From Phoronis australis (taxonomy: Eukaryota; Phoronida; Phoronidae), in NCBI GenBank assembly GCA_002633005.1, contig NMRA01000019.1, forward strand, positions 522,343-586,342: a DNA stretch of 64,000 nucleotides, read 5' to 3'. The position numbers and the translations under genes were made by a program. Below are positions 1 through 14,500 of the stretch, in pieces; position 1 is the first letter of the stretch; the number at the start of each line of letters is the position of its first letter. The notes below the pieces were generated by a model. It was not told where the DNA came from. It ran no database searches and saw only the letters and a program-made list of their open reading frames with translations.

Positions 1-2408
1 TGAGTTCACGATTTTGGGAACTGAAATAGGGACTGCTCGAAGAAAAAGTTTCATAACGGGAGTATTTGTTCGAGTTGGAAGGAATTAAACACATCGACAA
101 CCTCCTAAGGTGTTCCTCTATGCGCAAAAGGTATTTGTAACAACGTGACTTTGATGGTTTAGTCGGTGCGAGGCATAATTCGCCGAAAAGCTTCCGGCGT
201 ACAGAGCGCCTATAGCCTCTACATCGCCTCTGCTTCGGGCCAACAGAGGCGATGGTCATTGCCTAGCTGAGGTTGAGAGCAAAACTTTGAAAGTGAGTAA
301 ACAAATTTTGTGCATGGAGTTTACCAGCACCAGGGTTAATGAAGGCATTATGTCATAACTGCTAGGCAGCTGGTCATATCAGATGATTTGTATCCTTGTT
401 TACCTCATTGATGGTTTGTTTTGGGGTCATAGGTCTCTACTAAACTTTATCCAATTATCCATTACAGTGTTTTCCTGTTGATCCCAACTTTGATTCTTAG
501 CTAAACAACAAGTTGGGAACCCCTGTAGCCAATATCTTACATGACTGATTAACTTTATTCTGGCATTTATGGTTCGATTAATTGCTCCATTCTCCAATAA
601 CATCATATCTAGCCTGACTGGGCTGCGCTGTTAAAAATAGAAGTTAAGTTATAACATATTTGAACGTAAACCAATAACATTTCTGAATTCCTCCTCAAAT
701 GCTGGTCATGTTTAGTTTTTGAATCTCCAAAATCGCTTGACTACATCCAAAGTTATGACAATCTATTCTTTTGGAACTTGCCAATGAGCTCTGCAGTTCA
801 CACATGGTCTGTAATAAGCCTGGTAGATAACTGGCCTGCCTGTTGACATACCTGACAAAAGACTGTGCTTGGCAGTTATCAAAGGAGCTAGATGTTGCCA
901 CAGGCTTACAACCCTCTACATCTGGAAAAGTCACTGAACTGGGAGAATGCCATCATGCAAAACCTTTATAGGCAAGCTATCAAACTTGTGTTTATTAAAG
1001 CATTCTTATTCAGGTGGCTGTTAAAACACTTTCTGTCACGAAATTCATCTTTTTATGTGGACCACCTACTGTTTCTAATTGTTCTTGTTTAGTCAAGTAG
1101 AGGTGATTTCATGGCTTCAACAAAATCATGAAAATTTGTTATTGTTGGAGATCAGGCTGTACAAGTTTTGCTGTCACAGTGGGCCAATTTGTATTGCACT
1201 GAGCATGGTCTCTGTGAGCTCAGATCTGTGTGTAAGGAACACCGCGTGGCTCTCTTAATGGTATGTAGGACCTTATCGACAAATCTGTGTATTTTGGCAA
1301 ATATCTGCAAAACTGTAGATCTTAAGTCACTAAAAGTATATGCTTTTTTTAAAGTAGAAAGTCTGTAGAATTTTATTTTTGACTTTAGGTCAATCGGCTG
1401 TTAATTGGATCAATTCACCTTGTCTTTTGAGTAAAATTTATTAGCAAAAATTAAATTTTTAAGGTACTTTCTTATTGAATGGTATCAATAACGTAACATT
1501 GCGGAAGTTTTTACAATTACAGTTTTGTTTTCATTTTGTACATTTTTCTGTTTTTCATATACATTATGGAAGTTCTATATTTTTATAGCCCTTTGTGCAA
1601 AAATGGAACATTTTAAAAACAACTATTTCTGGCAGAGTTCTGAAAACAACAGTGCATAAAGCTTAATAGGAAAAGTTTCGTATGAATCTAGTTGTCCATT
1701 TCTAATACTTCTAAGATACTGACATGGTGTGTTTGTATGGTTCTACGTAACCTTATTATTTACCTTTTCAGCCTCATTTCGGTAAATGGTAACATATTTG
1801 TGTTTTATTTCTCTGGTCAATCGAACAGAAAATATCCAACGTTACTGAGTAGTAGTGATTTATTAGGTGCAAGTATGGGCATTCATTTGTGACTTGAATA
1901 TGACAACTGGAGGTTTAATGAGTTGTCAGATGACTTCTGTTGTGTAGGATATATTGTGAGTGATAAGATATGTACACCTGTATCTTTTGAGTGACATAGG
2001 AATTCTCTTATTTAGCACTCAATAGTGGTCAAAAAGTTCTAGTTTGCTAACTTTTTCCACAAAGTAAAGATTAAGAATACTTTAGTCTATTACAAGCATG
2101 GGTTGCATAGCAATGTGTTGGTGACCTAAAACTAAGTTTGTTAAGTTCCCATCATTTTAAAAAATGTAATCGGTCATTGAAAAACGGAAAATGACCATTT
2201 TCATTGGCAATTATTTCTGTGGGAAATGAGGGTGAATTCACCGTACTTATCCAAAGAGTTGAGAGAAAAGCATGCCTTGATCAGATCTATTACTGATATA
2301 TGGCCTGTGGGTAAAAGGGGAAAATGTGTGAAACATTTTGATTAAAACGATGATCAAAGGACCGGCCTACATACATACCGGAGTCAGTTACGCACGACTT
2401 TTTTCCAG
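1..2408. other. Non-coding stretch, presumably intron upstream of SLC39A13 exon A
   Basis: No exon resembling the N-terminal helices of ZIP13 was found on either strand, only short unrelated reading frames. Because exon A begins with a split codon, at least its adjacent 5' part must be intron. I see no repeat or transposon ends that I can name. Confidence 0.5.
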
Positions 2409-2503
2409 ATGAACAAGTAAAGATTGGCCTGTGGGTGTTAGCCGGCATACTTTCGTTTCTCATCATCGAGAAGGTCTTTGCTGACGAACATGAATTTGAT
2501 GTT
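2409..2503 (+). CDS. SLC39A13: SLC39A13 exon A (membrane helix before the cytosolic loop)
   Basis: The acceptor ttttccag ends at 2408 and the donor gtaagt starts at 2504. The first two bases complete a codon begun in an upstream exon (probably Asp), and the exon ends on a codon boundary. It encodes the helix [19 protein letters not shown] followed by acidic residues. The incoming split codon shows that at least one more coding exon lies 5'. Confidence 0.92.
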
Positions 2504-5500
2504 GTAAGTTGAACTAGTCACTAATTTGGGTGAATTTATTCAATAATTTATTTTACTTATTTTGTTCATTATAGAATATTTTAAAACCTCAAATTTTACT
2601 ATGAATGCATTAGCTTTTTATAATAATTTCACGTTATACCCAGTGTGCAAAATATTCTGTTTAAATTCACATTTTTCATTATATTTTCATGTTTTATTTG
2701 CTTTGTTATGTATTCACATGCCATGCAATTCCTCTTTTGATTACCTGTGGCTACCTATTGAAGTTTAAACATATAGCCTCATTCACATGCTTAACTGAGA
2801 AACCCGCATATTAATTGTTTACCTAAATCCGCTTTCAATTCTTTCATGCGAGCATTCTCATGTGTTCAGATCCTAACATTAATAAAACCTGCTTTAATTT
2901 CTAGGTCACTCCTGTCATCGACTTTGCTACTGCTCGTTGCCAACTTAAGTGACATCAAATCTAACACAAATGAGTTTAATTGGTAAAGATTTTGTTAAAA
3001 AATGTCGTCAGTAAACCCGTTAAGGTTTCATTCACGGGGGTAAATGTGACAGTTCACCGGCAGCGTTTTAAGACCTCCAAAAACACTGAAACTTACAATA
3101 AATTACCTCTAGTCTTTATGCCCACTCAGCACGCATTACGCTTAAACCCTCCTGGTCCCAGACAGCCCTCCAGAGACCTGGGACTCGCTTCACAAAGAGA
3201 TGAAGAAGCGCATAGATTTTTCAGTTCATATTTTTTTGCAATTTTACGGGAAATGTAGCTTGCAATGCCCTTGCGTGAAGTGAGTATTTCCATTAAACTG
3301 CTTCATGTGATGTTCGTCACGGCGTATCAAATAGCGCGGTGGTTAGTGGTAATATACAATTTCCCACACAGGAGAAAAGCGCTATTCCGAGCATTCACAT
3401 ACAAGTAAGAATACCGCTAATGGAGAATAGCGAGTTTTGGAGAATTTACGCGTGTATTTACGCAGTAATTTTGTGCATGTGAATGGGCCTATAGACAATG
3501 ATCACATTCTCTTATCTTGTAACAATTATGTTCTATTTCAGGAATGAACTCTTATTTTGATTGTCTAGTTAGGACCCATTTTCAGAACATTATGGTCATT
3601 TTAATGCTACATACTTCAAACACTTTAATATTGACACATATGTAGTTGAGAGACTAACCAATATGTACTGTAATCAACTTGAATAATGTTTAACCATACT
3701 CGTCCATGTTAGTGCCCATACTCGGCTTTGACCGCCCACTTACCAAATTTCTAAAATATCACTTATAATCACCCATGTTTGGCTTACTGCCCACCACCAG
3801 TTCATATGAACAAGACTTCTTTAAAGTGCCTGTGTACTTGTGAACGCCCATCTCATCAGAGCTTAAGAGTTCGAAATGTGTGCAACTCGCATTCCTTTGA
3901 TGAATGACCTTTCAGTTTCATCGAAACTTCGCCTTATTCAGGTGGTAAAATACCCAGGCCATACTCTGATGCTATTTACTGTAGGAGATGTGAAATTAGT
4001 TCTTTTGGCTTGTGGGAATTGAGCATTCATGGGCCAATCTTAATATAGAACTCCTGAATATTAATTTCTCTCTGAAATGAGGTTTTAGCCAAGCACAGTA
4101 GATTGTTTACATTCCAATCAGTTGCACAAAACAAAATTCATGCACCAATGTACCTGTTTAAACACAATTTTCCAATACACAATTGACTATATTGTAGTTA
4201 TAATTTCTACAGTGGTGCTGTTAGTGATTTTTCTGTCTAAAATAATGAGAAATATTCTTCCACTATAAACAAGAGAAGACTTTGTTGCTAAATTTGTTTA
4301 TGTACTCGTGTTCGCTGGTCAGAATTCTCCAATTTGGGATACGGAAAAATTTATGACTTAGCTCAAGGCTGGAGCTTGTACCAAACTATTCTAAATGTAG
4401 TTGGTTGAGGAATGTTTCGATTTTTATTTGATTTTACTAGATGGAAGATGATTGTTTGTCTGAGGAAGAGGATGAAGCAGACAAGAAAAAGGAGCAGCAG
4501 ACGTCAGAAGCAACGCAAAATGGCAAGATTGGTTCAGGACAACAAAATGGAAACTGTGATAACTTAAAGTTGAGAAAAAGTACTTTGAATAATAATAAGA
4601 AACCCATACAAAATGGCGCGCTACGAGAGGAACAGTCTATTAGCCTGAAGCGAGAAAAGTCTCATGAAACAAAAAATGCTCAAAGTGACCATATCAAAGT
4701 AAGTGCTGTTTTAGGTTTGTGTAACGTTTTGAGAACACGTCTGTCAAGTTTGTTTTAGTAAAGCTTTGTTAAGTGGTGGTTAAGCTAAGACAATCTGTTC
4801 ACATGGTGGGTATGTCAACTGGGCTATTGTGTTCTGGTAGTTACAGGGTATTTACCTGATGCTGTGAGGCTCTACCACTGCATTCTGATTGTGTTCCATC
4901 ACTGCCATGGTAGTCAGTAGATGGTGGATAGAACTGACTCTAATGGTTGAATAAAGGACAGATTTCGGCATTTTGTAGCAGTGTAGCAAGCATTTAAAAT
5001 GCAAAAACTAACAGCTATTGCAACATTATTTTTTCCAAAAGTGAACATTTTTAAGTCGTAAGTAATTAACAGAAGTAATACTGTTTACGTAATGTCGATA
5101 AATCATGACATCTGGAAAGTGTTCTTTAGGTTTAGTTGGCTTGTGGGAAAAGCAAGAACTCGCAAGACTTAGCAAGATATCGCCATGTATTACAAAGAAA
5201 GCACATGGTTATGCTAATTGCTTCCCCAGCCAGGCTGTTGTATCTGTGAAACTACCCAGATGTGATTTTTTAGACACAGTTTGCACAATTTGCAGTTTTA
5301 AATAGTCTGTTGTTAGGTGTGATTTAAAATGAACATTCTCTGTGTTGAGTAGTGTTCCTGGGTAATCAGTACTTTTATATTGGGGAAAGACAACCTCTTT
5401 AAATTTGTTATCGGTGCTACTACATAAATCCAACCATTTGCCGGCATGTTCCTTGAAACATGACAAATTATTTCCAGTAAATTCACCCGTTTTTCCGTTG

Positions 5501-8500
5501 TTTGTACGGAACAGAATGGAGGTAATTCATAATTTGGCTTTTGAGCAGAAAAGTACCTTTATATTTGTCCTTGTTTTGACTGTTTTTATTATAGGTGAGT
5601 GGTTACCTGAATCTGTTTGCTAATGTTGTTGACAACTTCACTCATGGTTTGGCTGTAGGTGGAAGTTACTTGGTCAGTCCAAAGGTAAGTTGTACTATCA
5701 GAGATTTATGTCAAGGAGATGTTTGTTTTTCCGTTGTTTTCTCAGACAGTGTTCATGTTGTTTTTTTGTTTGACCTTGAGTCAGTCAGATTTCTATGTAG
5801 TCCAGAGATTATAGTATAGATAAAATTTAATTGCAGCAAACAACTATCGTAGAACTCGCGCTTTAGTGCAGTGAGACCGCAAAAATTACTTCTGATAGAT
5901 TCATTTGAAAATTTTGCTGGACAAATGGTGTCAAGTTGAGGAAGACGTGTCGTAATCATCTTTCATCCATAGATTTTTTGATGTCATTGGCTTTTTCCAT
6001 GTACAGCATCAATATTACAAAATCATGTTAATGAGATGAAATGACAGAGTGACTGCAAAGAATGTTACTTCAAGTGAAGGTTATGCTGAAAATCTACCAT
6101 CATCTAGCCTGTTAAGCACTGCCACTAAGCCTTTTGAAATGTAGCTGGTGTTTTCTTATTTTGATAACTTTTGCATTATTCAGTCTATAAAAGATGATTT
6201 CAACGTGTTCAGGTGTCAGAAGCTGAGAAGTGTTGTCTGTAAGGACTTCAAGGGGTGCACTGCACTTAGGCAGACATTTAACTATACTTATTAACTTTTG
6301 ATACCAAATGATAAGGTGAAGCACCAGGGATAGTTACCGGCCATCAGCCTTTTGACCTCAGACTCCGGGTTCAAATTCCATTTAGCCAACTCTGATGAGC
6401 TATAGTGGTGATAAAAGTATACCTGTCCAGCATTCTGACAACTAGTGATTACAAATTGTCTTTTAGTGTAGTAGACTCAGTGTTTTAGTGTAGCAGACTC
6501 CATCCTCAACAGATTCTGTCACCTTCAGTCATGTGTTTAAAAAATACTGACTTTCGGAGTCAACACCCTGCTGTGTCATGATGAAGGGACCTTGTAAAGT
6601 TGATTTGGCTGTAACTCGGGCAGTCCATGACCATACAGCTCCTTGTGTAGCTTAACTGTTAATGTGCACATAAAAGCCATCACATGTTATTGTCAGGATA
6701 TACCCTCATGCACTGAATACGGCTGTATCAAAGATGCCTTACACATTGCCCGTATTTGTTATGCGTCTACATTGTGTGCGTGCATATTGCCATCATCTCT
6801 GCCTGGGAATCCGGATTCTGCTGCTGTATCTCCTAAACCCCTTGCAGAATCAGAATGACACTTGGAGATTCATTCCGTAGCTGATAACAGACGGCCATCC
6901 CACTACCGTTCTGCCCCCTAGTGGCAATTTTAGTTTTTTACTTTTGCCTATCTTCAGTTCCTTGATGGATTTTCATGAAATTTAGCTTTTAGGTTTCTAT
7001 TAAGGAAAAAGCTTTACCATCCCATTTCGGACACATTTTCACATATTCTGCGCCACCTATTGTCCATCTATATTGTTTTTAAGTCCGTTTTTGCTGTCCG
7101 CCTCTCTAGTTGCCAAACTGCTTGAAGAAGCATTATTAAAATTGTGCTCTTGTTGAGAAGACTACGACGGACGTTGATTTTCAGACAAGCCTGACTGCTC
7201 TGATGCCCTGTAGTTATCGCAATTTCATTTTTTGTGTCTGGATGTATTTCCTTCATCCCTTGCAGGATCTTTTAAATTATGAAAATTTGCTTGTACTATC
7301 TTATGAATGTGACGAGTGGTGGTGACTTTCTGTGGGATCTGACAACCTCTCTGCCTTTTACTGACAATTTTACTTTCAATATGTTCACTCACTGCATCTT
7401 GAGAGTTCCTTGAAAGAATTTCACTAAAGTTAGCCAATTAGTTTCTAATAATTTTAGTCAACATATTTTTATTTCTGGACAGATCAGACGACACCACCTA
7501 GCAGTCATTTCTGTTTTTTTAAAGTCTGTTTCTTAGCCACGAGCACTCTATCCGCCTTACTAATCAAAGAAAATTGCCGATATGCCTTCTGAAATTTCCA
7601 CCGTTTTGTGATGGTGTGTACTAATGCCTTACGGAAAAATCAAACCTTTTAAAATATCAATGGGTGAACAAGGACATCATGTTCCATACATTTCCCATAT
7701 GAAGAAGAACCCTCTCTGGCGTTTTTCTTTGGCTTTAAAAGTATAAAAACGTATCAACATGATAGAACATCTACAATCAACTAAAAGTAGTGTGCCTTTG
7801 ATTCTGTTCCAGATGCATTGCCTCTCATGTGATTTTTGCCATCCCTCTTTTGATATTTAGTTAATTTTTGGATTTTGCATTTTCTGTTAAAACTCTTTCT
7901 GTTACTTGTATTGCGTGATGATGTCTTTGGAATAAAGGTGAAACGTTGTAAAGATGAAGTTTCTAACCACCGCGCTTATAATTCGATCTCTGAGGAAGAA
8001 TCCGCGACAAAGCCAGTGGATGCGGCTGATAAGCGGGAGAACTTCAACCCCATCTGGTGTCAAAAGGTTAAAATAAATTAGTGAACATTGGGAAAGACTA
8101 TCTGACAATGAAATTCATTCTTCTGATTTTAAATTGATGAACTACTCTGTAGTATCTGAATTTGTGTCCACCAAATCTGAATCTCGATCAAACAGAAGTC
8201 TCTTTCGTGCTCCTACTACTCTAGAAAGCACCAATATGAAAAGTCCCATATTGTGGGAACATTTTTCATTTTAAAGAGTGCTCTTCACTGATCAGATCTG
8301 ACAGTAACTTAGATCTGACAATAACATGCAAGGCTTGCAGCTAGATCTTATCTTGTTCACGAAAGTCATGCACCTATAATTTCTAAGATTCTAACCATCT
8401 CACTGACAACAACTGTGAGGTAAAAATGGGGATTTGTTGACAATGAAGATTATGCATTTTGCACTGAAAAATACAACTTTATTCAGCTTGAGTCTTGAAA

Positions 8501-11500
8501 TTTGTTCTTTCATTCGTCATTGTCTTAAAAATGATATGTGTGATTGCCAGCCAGACATATCAGTGGGTAGTGCACTCTGACAATGATAACGTCAACATTG
8601 CTTTATGACATACGTCATGTATGCAAAAAGTAGGTCATTTGCATGATATCACATAACCTCCATGGTTGTATGTAATTTTGGAACGGAGTTAACACGTGTC
8701 CTCAAGACAAATTCTTTTGAAAAATAGACTTGGCTACACCTCGGTGTTTGTCACATTTTGGGGTCAGAAAGCCTGCATGCTGACCTCAGTGATAGTCAAT
8801 AATTATATAATATGAGGACTGGACATCATATATGGTAGTACTTGACTTTATATTCCAATATTAGACCATGACTTCATATTTGAAAATAAGGGACAAAATA
8901 TTTCTTCTTGGATATCTTCCTTTTTGTTTTCTGCCTATCAGCCATGTCCAAAATTATGGTAAGTATTGTCAAAGATTATAAAATTTTTAGTTAATATTCC
9001 TGAAAAATAATGAAAAGTTTGAAGAATACTAAAGAAAATTACACAGCTTGTGTAAAGTTTGGCCTTGGCCTTATAGGCAAAATAATGCATTTTGTGGGGA
9101 CATTTTTAAAATTTTGAAAAATGCAATGGTTCTACGGTACAGTAAAGCTTCATCAATTTGGAACACAATACGGTAGAACAGACAAAATTTTTATTACCAG
9201 TATATAATATTTTCAACCAAAATAAATGAGCACAAACTTAACTTCATTATTGCAACAATTTTTATTGCTCAGCTGTCAATCCACGCATGTAAATTTCTGA
9301 GCATTTTAGCCCGTTTTGTTCAAATTTGAGCAAACTTTACTGCACTGTGTCAGGTTATGCTGTGCATGGCTTGAGCTGGCTTTCGTTAGTTGTGTAGGCA
9401 AAAGGGAGCATCAGGTGAATGTGTAAACAGTTCATTCCATATTGCTGGTAACATTTAGTAGTACAGTAATTGCCCTGGTTATTGCCCAATCTGCTTGAGG
9501 TACCTGTAACTCTAGTTCATACATTATCAGCCAGAGGGCGCACTGCAGCAGTGTCAGCCGCATAATGATCAGGTTATAATTTAATTGCTGATTTGTATAA
9601 CAAAGGCATGATTCAGTGTTTGATTATTAAGTTGAATACACATTCCTGTGGGCCTTTTGGTGAAATTGAGATAAGAATAATAATTTTATTTTAAAAGTCT
9701 AGTCACACATCCTGCACCATTCTCACTCTCTCAACAGGTGGGGTTCCTCACTACTTTTGCAATACTTGTACATGAAGTTCCTCATGAGGTGGGTGACTTT
9801 GCAATACTGCTGCGGTCAGGCTTTGATCGCTGGAAGGCTGCCAAAGGACAGGTACGAGTTTTCCACGAGCAGGTTAATGACCTGGCTTGAGTAATCGTAG
9901 TCACTCTTAGTGAATGTCAGCAGCTCATGTTGAAGTTGTTGACAGTTAACGACTCCTCTTATTAATAGAGAGCGCTACTGAACACTGCACAAGGTTCAAC
10001 TGATTCTAGCTTCCTCTAGTTCCTGTTGTATGTTTGCAATAACGCACGTTACTGGCATAAATGCAATAGCTGCCTGATGCTCATTGCAAAAGTGAAATCG
10101 TTCATGCTATGAACATTCCCACTAAATAAGATTGGTCCTAACCCCAGTGGTTAAGGTAAACGGTGGGGTATGGAAACTTGAACTAGACCGTATTTATCCA
10201 CCTTGACTGAGTCGCGCTCGGCTCACGATCAAAGGGATGCCGCCAAGCTGCTGTAGTCATCGAGTCACGAGCGAGGATAATTGGCTTTGCTCATGCGGAT
10301 ATGATCAGCTGATTACAATCTAGCTAGCAGACTGTACTTTTTATGGAGAGAGTTTTACGTAGTTTTAACTGTAATATTTGAAAAGAGGAGCGAAAACAAA
10401 TATGAGTACAACTTTGAATTTTTCAAATCGGCCCAGCGTAAGAGATTTTGCAACACAGCAACACTCACGATTACTTTCATTCGGCGCGCACTAATACAAA
10501 AATATAGGACCTAAGTTATTTAGATTTTGGAACACATGCATTGCAATATTCAAAATACGTTTATTATGAATCTTACAAGCTGTAAAACGACGTTGTTAAT
10601 TTCATTGTGTTCATTCATTGTCATCCGTCAAATCGGCAATTTCCGAGATGTGATCTGCGGCGTGCGCGTATGTGTACAAAACACGTGATTGTTATGTTCC
10701 TGAAGTACGAAAATTAAGAAGGCTTTAACATGCCGTTATTATTGACAGGGACACGATAAAACGAATTTGGATTTTGACTATAGTCTTGATACAGCGATCT
10801 GACTGACCACTGCGTCAGTGTCTCCGTTAGACCNNNNNNNNNNNNNNNNNNNNNNNNNNNNNNNNNNNNNNNNNNNNNNNNNNNNNNNNNNNNNNNNNNN
10901 NNNNNNNNNNNNNNNNNNNNNNNNNNNNNNNNNNNNNNNNNNNNNNNNNNNNNNNNNNNNNNNNNNNNNNNNNNNNNNNNNNNNNNNNNNNNNNNNNNNN
11001 NNNNNNNNNNNNNNNNNNNNNNNNNNNNNNNNNNNNNNNNNNNNNNNNNNNNNNNNNNNNNNNNNNNNNNNNNNNNNNNNNNNNNNNNNNNGTATGAGAG
11101 TGAGTGAGCGTGCGTGTGCGGGTCATCGACGATAGACTTTTTTGTTACAAAAGGCGGAGGATTATGCAAGAAAATGGCGTTTACTAGATTGTTTTTCACT
11201 TAAACAGCTGTAACGTGCAAGGTGAGTGCTGGTTAACTCACAAATTTTGTGTGCACAGGCCGACTGTCATTAGCTCTGCCATGGAGTGTTAATAGTCCAA
11301 GGCTCGATCTACATGTTGGGGACGAAATGAACTACCCGGGCTGTGTGAAATTTCTGGGTCTAACGGAGACACTGACGCAGTACTCAGTCAGATCGCTGTA
11401 TCAAGACTATAGTCAAAATTCAAATTCGTTTTATCGTGTCCCTGTCAATAATAACGGCATGTTAAAGACTTCTTAATTTTCGTACTTCAGGAACATAACA

Positions 11501-14500
11501 ATCACGTGTTTTGTACACATACGCGCACGCCGCAGATCACATCTCGGAAATTGCCGATTGACGGATGACAATGAATGAACACAATGAAATTAACAACGTC
11601 GTTTTACAGCTTGTAAGATTCATAATAAACGTATTTTGAATATTGCAATGCATGTGTTCCAAAATCTAAATAACTTGGGTCCTATATTTTTGTATTAGTG
11701 CGCGCTGAGTGAAAGTAATCTTGAGTGTTGCTGTGTTGCAAAATCTCTTATCCTGGGCCGATTTGAAAAATTCAAAGTTGTACTCATATTTGTTTTCGCT
11801 CCTCTTTTCAAATATTACAGTTAAAACTACGTAAAACTCTCTCCATAAAAAGTACAGTCTGCTAGCTAGATTGTAATCAGCTGATCATATCCGCATGAGT
11901 GAAGCCAATTATCCTCGCTCGTGACTCGATGACTAGAGCAGCTTGGCGGCATCCCTTTGATCGTGAGCCGAGTGCGACTCAGCCAAGGTGGATGAATACG
12001 GTCTAGTTCAATTTTCCATACCCCACCGTTTACCTTAACCACTGGGGTTAGAACCAATCTTATTTAGTGGGAATGTTCATAGCATGATAAATTATATACT
12101 TGTGAACGCATAATTTATTGTTCACAAATGTTATATTCCACCCACTGCTCACAAAATTAAGAAGTCAAATTGTTTTTGATGATTCCTGGACATCAGCTCT
12201 TTTGTGAGTGATCAACGGTACAATGAAGAGTTTAGGGGTTTCCATTTTGGTAAATGTAACACTCAAGTCTTGTCTTTCAATAATTGTCAATTTTTACTGC
12301 AAATCTTATGGTAAATCTCACCAACTTCGGCACAAAAATAATTTTCAAAATTGACCTTTTTTTCATTTCTAGCACTGATGCTAATACCCATTCAATATTG
12401 TCTGATAGTACCTATGATGAGGTGTGGCACATAGTTTAATGTGGAAAAGCATTGATTTGGTGCTGCATGTCTGGGTTATAGTGGCAAAACATAAATTTCA
12501 CTTGTCTGCTATGTTGTGCCCTAAATTGGTGAGATTTTACCAGATATAACATTTAATCCTTCAACACAGCTGCTCATGCTGTACTCATATTGTGTAATGC
12601 ATCTTCTGTAGTCATTAATATTCATATCATATCGTCTCAGTAGAATTCTGTGTTTTGTTCTGTGATATAAAAATAATCTGAATAACGCATGTTATCAAAT
12701 TACGAAATTGAAAATGACAGGCATGTTAAGGTTGGCCTTCACTGTTACAGCTGTTGACAGCCACAGGTGGCCTTGTTGGTGTGGTCACAGCGCTCGTCTC
12801 AGAATCAGCAGAGTCGGCAGGTGAGAGATTATTCTGGCAGCTGGTGCCACCTATTGAGAAGGAGTGTATTTGCTGGGAAAATTTTGGTTTGCATGTAATG
12901 GATTGTTTTTCATGAACTTGTGATGGTTAAAATAAAAGTCTTATTCTGTTCTACGCAACTTTGCAAAATTTGCAGCGACACGGCCATTTAGGAAGGTCAC
13001 TTAACATAATTTAACAGGAGTTCTGTCTTGGGTAAAGTACTCTCTGATTGTAGATGGAATTCTTGAGTTAAAGCACCATTTGAAATCTCACTGTACGTAG
13101 AAAAAACCGAGATAATAATTAGCGGGTGTGCTGAACAAAAGCATGAAACTTTATCTAGGCGCAATTTCCAAGTGTTAATGAAAATCTGAAGCCCATGTTT
13201 CGTTTTTTTCTGTTTATTTTTAAAGATGTGCTTGAACAGACAATTTTAGACCATATGAAAACAAGGTAAAACCAAAACTCCCAATAGAATTAATGAGATT
13301 CTTGTACCTGTGCACCTTAAGCAAAAAATGCAGATTTCTACCAAAGTTTAGCCCGCTGTATGCAAGTACACCAGGGCCGCAAAAATATGCAAATTCGAAG
13401 TAGATTATTTACCGACTTGTTACTCAATTAGTGATGAGCTGCTATTTTGACCAAAAACCCTGACCTGTGAAGTCGGAAACTTCCTTCAAATCATTCTAAA
13501 TATCACAAGATAATTGACGAATCCCAAGGCCTCTTCTATCGATATTCATTGTCACCATCCTAAACTATAAGCGGTGACTTCTGTTATAGGTGGATTGTTT
13601 AGATCATTTGATTCCGGCTATTTCCAGCTAAATATGTGCTGTTGTCAAAATGGCAAAGCTCCGATGAGAGGTGGCATATTCTGAGCTTTGGAGAAAAAAG
13701 CTTTCGAAATAAGAGAACGTATCTTTCCCACGATGTTCCAAAGACTGTCAGTGTCTTATCAAAAAGCCCAACAGATTCATTTCCTGTCGGATTTATATTA
13801 CAAGTTGTGTAACGCGTTGTTTTCATGTGCATATGGAGGTTACAATGACTTCGCAGCTCATCAAGACGTTGGCATAGGCTGAGGTTTTTGGCAGACAGTA
13901 GTTTGTGTTTAGATACACTTTCAATAAACAATGAGTCCAAACTTTTGTGGAATGGTAGAACATGTCTTCAGATGTAGAACATTGTCCAGTGCAGATTCAT
14001 GAGGACAATTTTGGTTTAAGAAACAAAGTTTTTGAACCAAAGAACTATTTTTTGTTGCGTATATTATTACAGTATGTAGCATGTATTTACATAATGTAAC
14101 TTCGATAAGGAACCCTTCTATTGATTAATCTGATGTTTTCACCACTGCAAGCGCAGTCCACCAAATTGAAACCTACACAAAATTCTGAAATCAAAATCAC
14201 TACATGTATTTGACTTTTTCAAAAGGTTAATATTATCTGGGAAATGTAGGGATGTTTTTTTAAACAGTTTCAAAACACTGCTATGATGGAAAAGTTTGAC
14301 TGATCTGTTTGGTCTTCACGTGAAAATTAGCAAATTACTGAAAAATCTGCAACTGTGGCATTCCAGATACTCAAATGCAGTTTTAGTGGTACACAGATCT
14401 TGAATTCGATAAAACTGTATACTCACTGTAATTTTTTGTAGGTCGTAACACCGCTTGGATACTGCCCTTCACCTCAGGTGGTTTTATTTATATAGCCTTG

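Noticed and set aside
7875-8081. Frame starting with a hydrophobic signal-like segment.
   Set aside because: It lies within a SLC39A13 intron, has no splice signals of its own and no recognisable domain.
10714-11199. Long frames crossing the N run, and likewise 55371-56421.
   Set aside because: They are open only because N codons cannot be stops.
10102-12087. Considered an assembly artefact (mirror around a gap).
   Set aside because: The arms differ by scattered substitutions, and the spacer next to the gap is single copy, so a real inverted repeat is more likely.
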